A stretch of 64,000 nucleotides of DNA. Source: Agrilutibacter niabensis (lineage in GTDB: Bacteria; Pseudomonadota; Gammaproteobacteria; Xanthomonadales; Xanthomonadaceae). Shown here piece after piece: positions 1 to 9,800 of this stretch (the first letter of the stretch is position 1; every line of letters starts with the position of its first letter). The stretch lies in assembly GCF_042657165.1 (NCBI RefSeq), contig NZ_JBHSNJ010000012.1, positions 992,001 through 1,056,000 on the forward strand, read 5' to 3'. The notes below the pieces were generated by a model, which saw nothing but the letters and a program-made list of their open reading frames with translations, had not been told where the DNA came from and did not search any database. A program made the position numbers and the translations under genes.

Positions 1-1
1 G

Positions 2-1483
2 CTGGAGGAAATGGGGCCCAGTTTCGTCAAGCTGGGGCAGGTCCTGGCGACGCGCGTCGACCTGTTTTCGCCGGAATGGATTGCCGAGTTCAGCAGGCTG
101 CAGAATGCCGCGCCATCGGTCGCCTTCGAAGCCATTCATGCCGAGATGACCCAGGCCCTGGGCAGTGCTCCGGAAACGGCTTTCCTCTGGCTCGATCCGG
201 AACCGCTGGCGGCCGCTTCGATTGCCCAGGTTCACCGTGCGCGTCTCCATGATGGACGCGAAGTCGTGGCGAAGGTTCGGCGCCCCGGCATCCGCCCGGT
301 GATCGAGGCCGACCTGAGACTGCTGCAATACGCGGCGAGCAAGGCCGAGAGAAAATTTCCGGAGTTGCGCCGCTTCCACCCGGTGGGGGTGGTGCGCCAG
401 TTTCGGGCCTCGTTGGTGCGCGAACTCGACCTGGCCGCGGAGTGCCGGCACGCCGAGCGCGTCGCCGCCAGCTTTGCCGGTGACGACCGGATCGTCGTGC
501 CTGCGGTGCATTGGCCATTTACCAGCGAACGGATGAACGTCCAGGACTTCATCGACGGCATTCCCGTTGCCGACATCGCGGCATTGGACGCGGCGCGGGT
601 GGATCGCAAGCAGATCGCACGCACCGGGGCGCAGGCCGTGCTGAAGATGATGCTGGAGGATGGCTTCTTCCATGCCGATCCCCATCCTGGCAATGTCTTC
701 GTGCTGCCCGGCGCGCGCCTGGCAATCATCGACTTCGGCATGGTTGGGCGAATGTCGCCCGCACGCCGCGCAGAAGTCGTGAGCCTGCTGTTTGGATTGG
801 TCGAGCGCGATTCGGAACGGGTTACCGACGTGCTGCTTGAGTGGACCCAGCGGCCGGATGTCGACGAGACGCAGCTGGCCATCGACATCGACGCATTCGT
901 GGATCATTACCATGGGGTGCCGCTGGGCCAGCTCGATCTGGCAGGCATGCTCCTGGAAGTGACGGCATTGCTACGGTCGCATCGCCTGGCGCTCCCGGCC
1001 GACCTCGCTTTACTGATCAAGGTCTGTCTCACGCTGGAGGGGCTGGGGCGCAGCCTTGATCCGGACTTCGACATGGCGCGCCAAGCGCAACCCTTCCTGC
1101 GCAGTGCGATGACGGCACAACTCGGCCCTCGAGCGGTGGCGCGGCGCGGTGCCCGCGCATTGATCGATGCTGCGGGCTTGTTGGCTACGCTGCCGCAGGA
1201 ACTGCGGAGGCTCCTGCGCGCGGTCCGTGGCGGCAATGCGCGCCTGCATGTGCAAATGGAACACTTGCCGGAGTTCAGTCGCCAGGTAAGTCACTCGGCC
1301 AATCGCCTGGCAGGCAGCATGGTGATCGCCGCGCTGATCGTCGGTTCGTCGATCGCCATGACAGTGAAGGGCGGGCCGAGTCTACTGGGCCTGCCCTTCT
1401 TTGGACTGCTTGGCTTCGTCGGCGCGTCGCTGGCGGGTCTTTGGCTGCTGTGGTCGATATTCCGCAGTGGGGGTGGGCGTTGA
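2..1483 (+). CDS. ABC1/AarF/UbiB-family atypical kinase, 5'-truncated by the window edge
   Basis: This is a protein-kinase-like ATPase of the ABC1/UbiB family, whose members support ubiquinone biosynthesis or lipid homeostasis. The reading frame is open to the left edge (Leu-Glu-Glu before the first Met at 11), so the true start lies outside the window. Visible family marks are the KxGQ motif (KLGQVLATR), the Ala-rich loop AAASIAQVH followed by the ATP-site lysine in VVAKVRRPG, the catalytic HADPHPGN near residue 220 and DFG near residue 240. Two hydrophobic C-terminal segments (about residues 435-480) would anchor it in the inner membrane. The C-terminal membrane hairpin is typical of the family. 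Whether this copy is the ubiquinone-pathway UbiB or a paralogue cannot be told without its neighbours. Confidence 0.9.
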   Translation: MEEMGPSFVKLGQVLATRVDLFSPEWIAEFSRLQNAAPSVAFEAIHAEMTQALGSAPETAFLWLDPEPLAAASIAQVHRARLHDGREVVAKVRRPGIRPVIEADLRLLQYAASKAERKFPELRRFHPVGVVRQFRASLVRELDLAAECRHAERVAASFAGDDRIVVPAVHWPFTSERMNVQDFIDGIPVADIAALDAARVDRKQIARTGAQAVLKMMLEDGFFHADPHPGNVFVLPGARLAIIDFGMVGRMSPARRAEVVSLLFGLVERDSERVTDVLLEWTQRPDVDETQLAIDIDAFVDHYHGVPLGQLDLAGMLLEVTALLRSHRLALPADLALLIKVCLTLEGLGRSLDPDFDMARQAQPFLRSAMTAQLGPRAVARRGARALIDAAGLLATLPQELRRLLRAVRGGNARLHVQMEHLPEFSRQVSHSANRLAGSMVIAALIVGSSIAMTVKGGPSLLGLPFFGLLGFVGASLAGLWLLWSIFRSGGGR

Positions 1484-1651
1484 CAGTTCAGACGGTAGTC
1501 GCTGAAGTCGCCGTTTCTCCGGCCGGGGACGCATTGCCTGCAGGAGCTCGATGACCTTGGCGCAGAGTGCGGAACCGTCAATGCCCAAGGCGCCGGCGGA
1601 ATCGCGCTAGGAACACCGGTCATAAGAATTAGCCCCACCTGGCACTCCTGC

Positions 1652-1702
1652 TTGGATCGTTGTCGTGAGCGGGAGCCGCGTAGGGAATTCTTGACGATCC
1701 AA
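1652..1702. repeat. 9-bp inverted repeat in the debris region
   Basis: The arms TTGGATCGT (1652-1660) and ACGATCCAA (1694-1702) are exact reverse complements separated by 33 bases. A second ACGATCC follows directly at 1705-1711. It could be a regulator site left from a lost gene or a recombination scar. No gene that it obviously serves remains. Confidence 0.4.
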
Positions 1703-1713
1703 AGACGATCCTC

Positions 1714-1842
1714 CCACCCCCCCCGCCACCTGAGTCGCCCCCGCCCAAGGTTGGTGTGGCAAGGGTGATCTACAAGCCGGTGGCGCAGTGGGACGAATTC
1801 ACGGGACGCGTCGCCGCCGTTGACACCGTTGAGTACGGTTAA
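1714..1842 (+). pseudogene. Remnant of an RND efflux membrane-fusion-protein gene
   Basis: One frame reads a Pro-rich stretch, then PKVGVARVIYKPVAQWDEFT (1744-1803) and GRVAAVDTVEYG, ending at TAA 1840-1842. The 'WDEFTGR...AVDTVE' signature is the N-terminal part of AcrA/MexA-type periplasmic adaptors, just after the lipoprotein linker. Only about 40 codons survive: there is no signal peptide upstream, no lipoyl or hairpin domain downstream, and the frame stops at once. The match rests on my reading of the family signature, with no alignment run. It is unrelated to the intact adaptor gene at 16326, whose corresponding segment differs in sequence. Confidence 0.6.
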
Positions 1843-2243
1843 TGGGGCGCATCTGAATCAGTTCCTTCGGTGCGCCACCCCTCGATATCCGGCGGCTGCG
1901 TTCTTTCGATTGGGGCGCCTGGCTGCCCTTCGGTTCTATCCCATTCCACGGGGCCGACCCGATCGCGGACGTCCATCCTCCATTCGTTCCCACGCGTAAC
2001 CATCTCCCGGATGGAATAACCGGCGGGGCCGCTGAAGGTGTTGAGGCGTCGCCATATCAGGGCGCCCGGCTGGCCCACTTCATCGGGAGCGCGCTCCTCG
2101 GAAAAAATGGCAATGGCATCCATCACCCGGGCGCCATCCGCCTTCGGAGTGAGTCGCACGCTGTATCGGACGGTGCAATGCGGCATGGGAGCAAAATTCT
2201 GCTCCAAATCCGCGGACAAGCGAGGGGTGTGGCCATCACCCAA
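1839..2243 (-). CDS. Hypothetical protein, possible gene fragment
   Basis: This open frame of about 134 codons begins at a TTG (or at ATG with residues MPHC, about 60 bases later) and ends next to the efflux-adaptor remnant. The translation looks protein-like, with balanced acidic and basic residues and segments such as YSVRLTPKADGARVMDAIAI. However, it has no signal peptide, no membrane segment and no family that I recognise. Base composition here is visibly less GC-rich than in neighbouring genes. An in-frame stop lies a short way upstream, so it may be a truncated 3' part of a lost gene. I do not assign a function. Confidence 0.3.
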   Translation of the reverse strand: MGDGHTPRLSADLEQNFAPMPHCTVRYSVRLTPKADGARVMDAIAIFSEERAPDEVGQPGALIWRRLNTFSGPAGYSIREMVTRGNEWRMDVRDRVGPVEWDRTEGQPGAPIERTQPPDIEGWRTEGTDSDAPH

Positions 2244-2494
2244 ATGGGTGGGTTGGCTGACCGATTAAGCATCCCCGTTGGAGTCGTCGCACCAATTTCG
2301 GATGGGCGTTAAAAACGGCATACGCGGCTAACAACGGCCACGAAAAGGTGGTTGGCACGCGACCAGAACGCCAGGGCTCGACCACCTCGATTTCCGGCAG
2401 ATGCTCAGGTCTCGGTGCCAAGTCTGAGGACCGCGGCGCGAAGCGTGCAGGACCAGGCTCCGAGTAGTTCGTCTCTCTCTCCCAGCTTCCGCAA
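2244..2494. other. Intergenic debris, no supported gene
   Basis: Together with 1484-1713 this forms about 1 kb of poorly coding DNA around the two fragments described above. Short frames exist on both strands (for example 2236-2421 on the minus strand), but none has a convincing start, length or family. The most economical reading is a decayed locus between the ABC1 kinase and the cupin gene. Confidence 0.5.
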
Positions 2495-3478
2495 TCACTT
2501 GCCTGCCATCTTCCGCAGCTTCGCGACGACTTCAGGAGTCAGCGGGCCAAGCACGCCGCGCCGCGATGCGGGCAGATGCTCCGCAGGATCCTCATCGGCG
2601 AAGACGTAGTGGTCGAGGATCGATTTCCATGCGGCCCGTTCGGTGGGCGGAAGCCAACGGAACGCCAGCAGGCAGTGCGCCAACGCTTCCAGTCCGGGCT
2701 CGGCTACATGGCCCGGATATGCGGACGGACGCCACCAGTAGTTCACCAGCGCATTGAGCCGCTCCAGCGACTCGACATGGTGCCACCACACCGGCGGGAT
2801 GTAGATCGCATCGCCCGGTTCCAGTACCGCGACGACGGCATGGTCCAGCGCTTCGCGCAGGCGGGGATAGCGGGGATCGTCCACGGCGTCGAGCCGGGCG
2901 ATGCTGATCGCGGCGACCGTGGGTGCGAAGTCCAGGGGACCGACATACAGGTTGCCGATCTGCTCGGGCGGGAACAGCGTGAAACGCCGCCGCCCGCACG
3001 CAACGACGGCAACGTTGTGCGAGCTGTCGAAGTGCGCCGGTGTTACCACGCGGTTGCCCATCCACAGTCGCGGCTGCACGTCGGCGGGCAGCAGTGGCAG
3101 GCGCAGGGATGGCAGCAGGCCAGGCAGGCACGCCGAAACCTGTGCGCTCTGCATGGCCAGGCCGGGCGTCTGTTCGTGCTGGCTGTACGCCGCCAGGCGT
3201 TGCAGCACCTCACTGACGGGCACGCGAAAGCGCTGGTAGTTGAACGATTCCAGGTCGGGTGCATAGCCGACGATGCCGTCTTCGCCCAACGGCATGCGCA
3301 GCGCATCGACGGGTGTTCCGTTGTCGTGGCGCACGATTTCCTTCGCGAAGGACGTGTCCGACTGCTGGGCAAGCTTCACGATCGGCCATTCGCGACACAG
3401 GCCGCGAATCACCCGTGGCCGGCCCGATTCCATCAATTGATTGGCGGTGAGGGGGCCTTCTTCGATCGGAGTTGGCAT
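2495..3478 (-). CDS. JmjC-like cupin (cupin_8) domain protein
   Basis: Predicted soluble Fe(II)/2-oxoglutarate-type oxygenase fold of about 327 residues. The iron ligands expected for the family are visible: HxD in PAHFDSSHN (H149, D151) and a distal His in the WWHHVESL segment, preceded by the typical GDAIYIPP turn. The CGRRRFTLFPPEQ segment fits the co-substrate strand. The frame extends far upstream, but that part is low-complexity Arg/Ala/Pro sequence antisense to the next gene. I chose the ATG at 3476-3478; the ATG at 3506-3508 is the alternative, and neither has a strong ribosome site. It is transcribed divergently from the aldehyde dehydrogenase. Such proteins hydroxylate protein or RNA side chains, or have unknown substrates; the substrate here is not predictable. 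Confidence 0.85.
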   Translation of the reverse strand: MPTPIEEGPLTANQLMESGRPRVIRGLCREWPIVKLAQQSDTSFAKEIVRHDNGTPVDALRMPLGEDGIVGYAPDLESFNYQRFRVPVSEVLQRLAAYSQHEQTPGLAMQSAQVSACLPGLLPSLRLPLLPADVQPRLWMGNRVVTPAHFDSSHNVAVVACGRRRFTLFPPEQIGNLYVGPLDFAPTVAAISIARLDAVDDPRYPRLREALDHAVVAVLEPGDAIYIPPVWWHHVESLERLNALVNYWWRPSAYPGHVAEPGLEALAHCLLAFRWLPPTERAAWKSILDHYVFADEDPAEHLPASRRGVLGPLTPEVVAKLRKMAGK

Positions 3479-3639
3479 GCGATGGCGGGCATTCGGGGTT
3501 GCCCCCATGCTATCGAGTCGGCCCGGCCCGCGCGCGCCTCCAGCCGTCGTGCAGGGCGCGCCAGCCGATGTGACGGATATGTCGCTCACCCGGCCGTGCT
3601 TCCGCCATACTTGGCCGCAGGTTCCTCCAGAAGACCCGA

Positions 3640-5064
3640 ATGGACATCGCCGTAACCACGCCCGTCGAAGACCTCGCGCCCACGTTGCAGCACCTGCGCG
3701 ATGCCTGGATGAAAAAGCGCCCGGACTTCGAGCAGCGCCGCAACGATCTGCAGCGACTGCGCAAGGCGTTCCATGCACGCCTGGACGAGATGGCTGCCGC
3801 GGTGAGCGCCGACTTCGGCCATCGCTCCACGCACGAGAGCCTGCTTGCGGATGGGCTGACGGTGCTGTCCGAGCTCGACCACATGCTCGCGAACCTGCGC
3901 CGCTGGATGCGGCCGCAGCGCCGCGGCGTGGGCTGGCGCTTGTGGCCGGCGAGCGCACAGGTACGGCACGTGCCGCTTGGCGTCGTCGGCGTGATCGGCC
4001 CCTGGAACTATCCGGTCAATATTTCACTGGTTCCGCTGGCGACCGCGATTGCCGCGGGGAACCACGTCTACCTCAAGCCATCCGAATACAACCCGCGCAC
4101 CAACCAGTTCCTGCGCGACCTGCTGGCCGAGGTATTTCCACCCGAACGCGTCGCCATAGCACTTGGCGGCGCCGAGGTCGCAGCGGCGTTCGCGGCGCTG
4201 CCGTTCGACCACATCATGTTCACCGGTTCGACGTCGGTGGGCCGCAAGATCATGGCGGCGGCCGCGCCCAACCTCACGCCGGTGACGCTGGAACTCGGCG
4301 GCAAGTCCCCGGCGGTGATCGGCGCGGATGCGCCGATGGAAACGGCGGTCGCGCGCATCGCCACCGGCAAGCTGTTCAACGGCGGCCAGACCTGCATAGC
4401 GCCGGACTACGTGCTGGTTCCGCACGATCGTCGGGACGAGTTCGTGCAGGCGCTGCGCAAGGAAGTCGCTTCGCGCTACCCCGACCTGGAAGCCAGTCCC
4501 GACTACACACGCATCATCAACGAGGGTAACTACCGCCGTCTGCGCGGGTACCTCGACGACGCGCGCGAACGTGGACTGGAAGTGATGCCGCTGGTCCGGC
4601 TGCGGGATGCGGACAAGGCGGAATCTGACCGACTGCTGCCGCCGACGCTGGTGCTCGAGCCGGGCGACGATGCGAGGGTGATGCAGGACGAGATCTTCGG
4701 GCCCATCCTGCCGATCAAGACCTATCTGCGCTTCGATGAAGTCATCGACTACATCAATGCGCACGACCGGCCGCTCGCGCTTTACCACTTCGGCCACGAT
4801 CGCGGAGAGATCGAACGCCTGCTCGGCAATACCGTTGCAGGTGGGGTGTGCATCAACGAGACGCTGCTGCACTACGCCTGCAACAACATTCCCTTCGGCG
4901 GTGTCGGGGCCAGCGGCATGGGGCACTACCATGGCCACGACGGTTTCATCACTTTCAGCAAGGCGATGCCGGTGCTGCGCCAGGCGCGCTGGACGCTGTC
5001 GGACAAATTGAAGCCGCCTTACAGCGGCTTCCCGGCCAAGGTTATCCGTCTGCTGCTGCGCTGA
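3640..5064 (+). CDS. calB: Coniferyl-aldehyde-type dehydrogenase (ALDH superfamily)
   Basis: NAD(P)-dependent oxidation of aromatic or aliphatic aldehydes to acids. At 474 residues it has the normal length for the short ALDH class that includes coniferyl aldehyde dehydrogenase and the fatty-aldehyde type. The sequence shows GVVGVIGPWNYP for cofactor binding, the general base E218 in TLELGGKSP, the nucleophile C252 in GGQTCIAPDYVLVP, and QDEIFGPILPI and PFGGVGASGMGHYHG near the C-terminus. The TCIAPDY context (rather than GQ.C.A..R) is typical of this subclass. The true substrate (coniferyl aldehyde, fatty aldehyde or another) cannot be fixed from sequence. It is divergent from the cupin gene and ends 6 bases before the convergent peptidase gene. 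Confidence 0.88.
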   Translation: MDIAVTTPVEDLAPTLQHLRDAWMKKRPDFEQRRNDLQRLRKAFHARLDEMAAAVSADFGHRSTHESLLADGLTVLSELDHMLANLRRWMRPQRRGVGWRLWPASAQVRHVPLGVVGVIGPWNYPVNISLVPLATAIAAGNHVYLKPSEYNPRTNQFLRDLLAEVFPPERVAIALGGAEVAAAFAALPFDHIMFTGSTSVGRKIMAAAAPNLTPVTLELGGKSPAVIGADAPMETAVARIATGKLFNGGQTCIAPDYVLVPHDRRDEFVQALRKEVASRYPDLEASPDYTRIINEGNYRRLRGYLDDARERGLEVMPLVRLRDADKAESDRLLPPTLVLEPGDDARVMQDEIFGPILPIKTYLRFDEVIDYINAHDRPLALYHFGHDRGEIERLLGNTVAGGVCINETLLHYACNNIPFGGVGASGMGHYHGHDGFITFSKAMPVLRQARWTLSDKLKPPYSGFPAKVIRLLLR

Positions 5065-5070
5065 GTCGGC

Positions 5071-5961
5071 CTACTGCGAAGGCTGGGCCGTGGATTCCGC
5101 GTCCCAGCGACGCAGTGCCGCTTCCACCGCATCGACGCCGTGCGCCGCCGCCTCTGCATCGATCTGCGCCAGCGTGTCGCCGTCGGTGTGGATCACCTGC
5201 ATCACCTTCGGCATCGCCGATGGCTTCTTGCCGTCATAGGCTTCGAGGATCGCGGTGATCTCGTCGCCGCCCACCATCGAATACGACACCGCCGGCCAGC
5301 CTGCCTTGAGGAAGGCGAGGTGGTCGGTGGGCGGATAGTGCTCGCCTGCGGAGAGTTTCAGGCCGTTGGCCGCGCTGGCATCGCGGCTGGCGAGTGCGAG
5401 GCCGCCATTGGCATCCGCCGTCATCATCCATACCGTGTCGCCCCATGCGAAGACGTCGAAGTTGACGTATAGCGCCGGCTTGGCACCGCCCTCGGTGACA
5501 TAGGCCTTCGAGCCCAGCAGGCCTTTTTCCTCGAGATCCCAGAAAGCGATCGCGACCCGGTGGTTGGCCAGCGGCTTCGCCTTCAGGCGCTGTGCGAGCG
5601 CCAGCACCGTGGCGCTGCCCGATGCGTTGTCGGTCGCGCCTTCGCCCTTGCTGACCTGGTCCGAATGCGCACCCAGCAACAGCAGGGGCGCTGCCTTGTC
5701 GCCGGCCACGTCGGCGAGGATGTTGGTCCCGCTCTGGCCATCGATTTCGAACGGGCTGTTGCGCCAGGCGATGCCCAGCGTATCCAGGCTCGTCGCGATC
5801 GCGGCGCGACGGCCCGTGGATGCGTCCGCGTCGGCGATGGCGGTGACGTCGGCGAGCCAGGTCCTTGCGGCAGCGGGCGTCGTCGGCTCGGGCACGGAGC
5901 GCGCGCATGCGGGGAGGGCGAGGGCACAGGCAGCAACGGCGACATACAGGTTCTGGCGCAT
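5071..5961 (-). CDS. M28-family zinc metallopeptidase lipoprotein
   Basis: Exported aminopeptidase-like enzyme of the M28 family (296 residues). I start it at MRQNLYVAVAACALALPACA, which gives a lipoprotein signal with the lipobox LPAC; the longer frame adds 27 residues with no secretion logic. The metal ligands of co-catalytic zinc peptidases are visible in order: H and D in GAHSDQ, D in ATDNASGSA, E-E in WDLEEKGLLGSKAY, D in FDVFAWG and a C-terminal H in PPTDHLAF. The 'GATDNASG' loop is diagnostic. The probable site of action is the periplasmic face, anchored by lipid. The peptide substrate is unknown. Confidence 0.88.
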   Translation of the reverse strand: MRQNLYVAVAACALALPACARSVPEPTTPAAARTWLADVTAIADADASTGRRAAIATSLDTLGIAWRNSPFEIDGQSGTNILADVAGDKAAPLLLLGAHSDQVSKGEGATDNASGSATVLALAQRLKAKPLANHRVAIAFWDLEEKGLLGSKAYVTEGGAKPALYVNFDVFAWGDTVWMMTADANGGLALASRDASAANGLKLSAGEHYPPTDHLAFLKAGWPAVSYSMVGGDEITAILEAYDGKKPSAMPKVMQVIHTDGDTLAQIDAEAAAHGVDAVEAALRRWDAESTAQPSQ

Positions 5962-6136
5962 GGGCGGGTGGGTTCCTGACGGGGCGGTTTTACGGAAGAA
6001 CCGAAGTGTGCAACAAAAAGGCCAGCGTGCAATTGCCGCCACGCGGCCGGTGCCATGCGGCTTCCGGGGCGGGTTGCACGGGCTTCCCGCGACCGCTAGC
6101 CTCGGACTTCAGGAGCTTCACTCAAGGAGGAAAGGG

Positions 6137-6784
6137 ATGGCCATTCGTGTATTCATCGTGGACGACCACGCGCTGGTGCGCACCGGGATGCGCATGATCC
6201 TGGCGGCGCAGACCGACATCGAAGTGATCGGTGACGTGGAAACCGGCGAGGCGGCCCTGCCGCTGATCCGCCGGCTCAGGCCCGACGTGGTGTTGTGCGA
6301 TCTGCATCTGCCGGGCCTGAGTGGCCTGGAAGTCACCGAGCGCATCGCAAACTGCACGGATGGTCCGCGCGTGATCATCGTTTCGGTTCTCGAGGACGGG
6401 CCCATGCCACGACGCCTGCTCGAAGCCGGCGCATCCGGCTACGTGGGCAAGGGCGGCGACGCGCAGGAGCTGTTGAACGCGATCCGCGAAGTGGCGCGGG
6501 GCAAGCGCTATCTCGCCAATTCCGTAGCACAGAACATTGCCCTGTCCGGCGTCTCCGGAAGCGCCACGCCGATCGACGCCCTCACCGCGCGTGAACTCGA
6601 GATCGGGCTGCTCATGGCGCAGGGCATCCGCCAGCACGACATCGCGCAGCGGCTGAGCCTGAGCCCCAAGACCATCAATACCCACAAGTCGCGGCTGTTC
6701 GACAAGCTCGGCATCGGCGACACGGTCGCGCTGGTGCGGACCCTGAAGCGGCATGGGCTGCTGGATCCGGTGCTGGCGGTATGA
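6137..6784 (+). CDS. gacA: GacA/UvrY-like response regulator
   Basis: Two-component response regulator of 215 residues: a receiver domain (about 1-125) with acidic DD in FIVDDHALVRTG, phospho-acceptor D55 in VVLCDLHLPG and the conserved K in GYVGKGGDA, then a LuxR/NarL-type helix-turn-helix (about 145-210, LTARELEIGLLMAQG and SLSPKTINTHKSRLFDKLGI). The start ATG has a strong ribosome site (AAGGAGG, 6124-6130). The closest remembered relatives are the GacA proteins of Xanthomonas, which with sensor GacS control secondary metabolism, motility and virulence through small RNAs. No sensor kinase gene is adjacent, as expected for GacA. The GacA name is inference from overall similarity; NarL-type paralogues are the alternative. 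Confidence 0.85.
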   Translation: MAIRVFIVDDHALVRTGMRMILAAQTDIEVIGDVETGEAALPLIRRLRPDVVLCDLHLPGLSGLEVTERIANCTDGPRVIIVSVLEDGPMPRRLLEAGASGYVGKGGDAQELLNAIREVARGKRYLANSVAQNIALSGVSGSATPIDALTARELEIGLLMAQGIRQHDIAQRLSLSPKTINTHKSRLFDKLGIGDTVALVRTLKRHGLLDPVLAV

Positions 6785-6819
6785 CCGGCAGGCACCACCG
6801 GAAAGCACACCCGGAAACA

Positions 6820-6848
6820 ACAACGGCCGCGTGATTCGCGGCCGTTGT
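6820..6848. terminator. Bidirectional terminator between gacA and rne
   Basis: A perfect 12-bp stem (ACAACGGCCGCG / CGCGGCCGTTGT) closes a 5-base loop TGATT, with A/T-rich flanks on both sides. It lies between two convergent genes and would serve both. Confidence 0.8.
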
Positions 6849-6895
6849 GTTTGGTGCTTCGTACTTCTCAGTCCTGCAAGGCAGGCCCGTTCACG

Positions 6896-9800
6896 TCACG
6901 CGCGCCGTTCGCCGCCGTCATGCTCCGTGGCCTTCGCGGCTGCATCGGCAGGTCCCGGTGCCATCGGCTGCGGCACATTGTCGAAAAGGCCCGCAGTGCG
7001 CGGCAGTTCCTCGACCGGCGATTGCGAGGCCGCGGCATCCGCCGGTTCCTCGTCGGTGCTCGCAGCGGTCGAGGCCGGCTCGACTTCCGTGCTCGCGTCC
7101 GCGTTGGGCTCGGCGATTTCGCCGGGCAGCGTGTTCGCGATCGAGCTGGCGTCTTCGGACGATCCGGCCAGGCGGTCGACCACGACTTCGGTCACCGGCT
7201 CGGGTTCGACGGGTTCGGGTGCCGGCACGATCACCGGTTCCACGGCCTGCTCGGTAACCACTACCGCGGGCACAACCTCGCCAGCCGGCGTCACTACGCT
7301 TTCGCCGGTTCCGACGGACGGAGTGGGTTCCACGTCGCTGATGACTTCGGCGGCAACGTCAGCCGGCGTTTTCTGGGCGGGGGCGGCGGCCACGGCCGGA
7401 GCCGGGGCCGCAGCAGGCATGGCATCGATGGCGGCAGCGACTGCAGCCGTCAGCGGTGCCGCTGCGAGTGCTGCAGGGGCCGGCTTGGCGGGCGCGATGT
7501 CGTCGAACTCGAATTCCGGTTGCGCGCGCTGGATCGCGGCAACCGTCGACGGTTCGTCGGCTTCGACGAGGTAGTCGTCGCCGTCGTCGGCATCGTCGTC
7601 ACCGGCCATCAAATCGTCATGCAGCGAGGCCTCGGTGTCACCGGTGGCGAGTGCGCCTGCTTCACCGGCACCACCACCACGACGACGACGACGGCCACCA
7701 CGACGGCCACGACGGCGACGGCCGGTGCCCTCGGCAGTGGATTCGCCTGCTGCGGCGTTGGTCGCGGTCTCAGCCGTGATTGCACTCGCTTCTGCGGGTG
7801 CCGCCACGCTGTCCGCAGCTACCGTGGCTGCGCTCGCGGCAATCGCCGGCGCGATGGACGGTTCCATGGCAGGCATACCGGCGACGGCTGGTTCGATCCG
7901 TGCGGCTTCGGTGCTTGCGGCATCAGGCCTGATGTCGGCCTTGGCAACTTCGGGCTTCGGGGCTTGTGGCTTGGGCTGCTGCGGTTCGCGCGGCGGACGC
8001 GGTGCCTGCGCCTGCTGCGGTGCACGCTCCTCGCCCGGCTGGCGCTGCGCGCCCTGCTTCGGCTGTTGTTGCTGCGGCTTCTGCTGCTTCGCCTGGACCG
8101 GTTGGGGCTGCTGCTTGGGCTGCTGTTGCTGCTGGCTGCGGCGATCGTCGCGACGCTGGTCGTCGCGGCGGCTATCGCGGCCCTGCTTGCCACCACGGCG
8201 TTCGCCGTCGCGGCGCTGGCCGTTGCGGTCACGATCGCCACGGCCGTCCTGCGGACGACCCTGCTGCATGCGCTCGGCCAGCGTGGGTTCGACCGTGATC
8301 GGCCTGCTGCCGCGGAAGAAGCCCAGGATGCGGTCGACGATGCCAACCGACGGGGCAGGCGTGGCGACCGGAGCCGGCGCGGCCACTTGTGCCACCGGCG
8401 CCTCGGGGACTTCGCGCGGCTCGCGCAGCGGCGCGGGCGAGGTCGGCTTGACGTTGGTGACGACCGGCAGGTCCGGAATGTTGAGGTGGGCCTTGGTCAA
8501 CGCATGCGTCGGCAGCTTGCGCGGGGTGCCGCGGTGGTAGCTGGGCTTGCTGGTCTCCTCGCCGAGCTCGTTCTCGCGGATGCGGGTGACTTCGAAATGC
8601 GGGGTGTGCAGCTGCTCGTCGGCCACGATGACGATCGGCGAGTCGTGGCGCTTCTCGATCTCGCTGAGTGCGCGGCGCTTTTCGTTGAGCAGGTAGTTGG
8701 CGATCTCGGTGGGGGCCTGCACCAGCACCTGGCCGGTGTTTTCCTTCATCGCATGCTCTTCGGCCAGGCGCAGGATCGACAGCGAGAGCGACTCGACGCT
8801 GCGCATGCGGCCGTGGCCTTCGCAGCGCGGGCAGACGATCTGGCTGGATTCGCCCAGCGACGGGCGCAGGCGCTGGCGCGACATTTCCATCAGGCCGAAG
8901 CGCGAGATGCGTCCGAGCTGGACGCGCGCGCGGTCGTGGCGCAGGGAGTTCTGCAGGCGGTTCTCGACTTCGCGCTGGTGCTTGTTCGACGCCATGTCGA
9001 TGAAGTCGATCACCACCAGGCCGCCCAGGTCGCGCAGGCGCAACTGGCGGGCGGCTTCTTCGGCCGCTTCCAGGTTGGTGTGGAACGCGGTTTCCTCGAT
9101 GTCGCCACCCTTGGTGGCGCGCGCCGAGTTCACGTCGATCGCGGTCAGCGCTTCGGTCTGGTCGATGACCAGGGCGCCGCCCGACGGCAGGCGCACTTCA
9201 CGTTCGTAGGCGTTCTCGATCTGCGATTCGATCTGGAAGCGGTTGAACAGCGGGGTGTCGTCGGTGTAGTGCTTGAGCTTGCGCTGATTGTGCGGCATCA
9301 CCTGTTCGACGAACTCGCGCGCCTCGGCATACATCTCCGGCGTATCGACGAGGATCTCGCCGATGTCCGGGCGCATGTAGTCGCGAAGGGCGCGGATGAT
9401 CAGGCGCGATTCGGCGTAGATCAGGAACGGGGAGGGCTTGGTCAGCGCGGCCTCGGCGACCGCCTTCCAGACCTGCAGCAGGTAATCCAGGTCCCACTGC
9501 AGCTCTTCGGCATCGCGGCCCACGCCGGCGGTGCGGATGATCACACCCATGTCGTCGGGGATGGCGAGCTTGTCCATCGCCTCCTTGAGCGCGGCGCGAT
9601 CATCGCCTTCGATCCGGCGCGAGACGCCGCCGGCGGTCGGCGAGTTCGGCATCAGCACCATGTAGCGGCCGGCCAGCGAGATGAAGGTGGTCAGGGCGGC
9701 GCCCTTGTTGCCACGTTCTTCCTTGTCGACCTGGACGACGATCTCCTGGCCTTCGCGCAGGAGTTCCTTCAGGCCGGCCTTGTTGTGGTCGACGCCGGGT

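Noticed and set aside
2576..3655. A 359-codon plus-strand frame over the cupin gene
   Set aside because: A shadow frame; the minus-strand cupin has metal ligands and ordered motifs.
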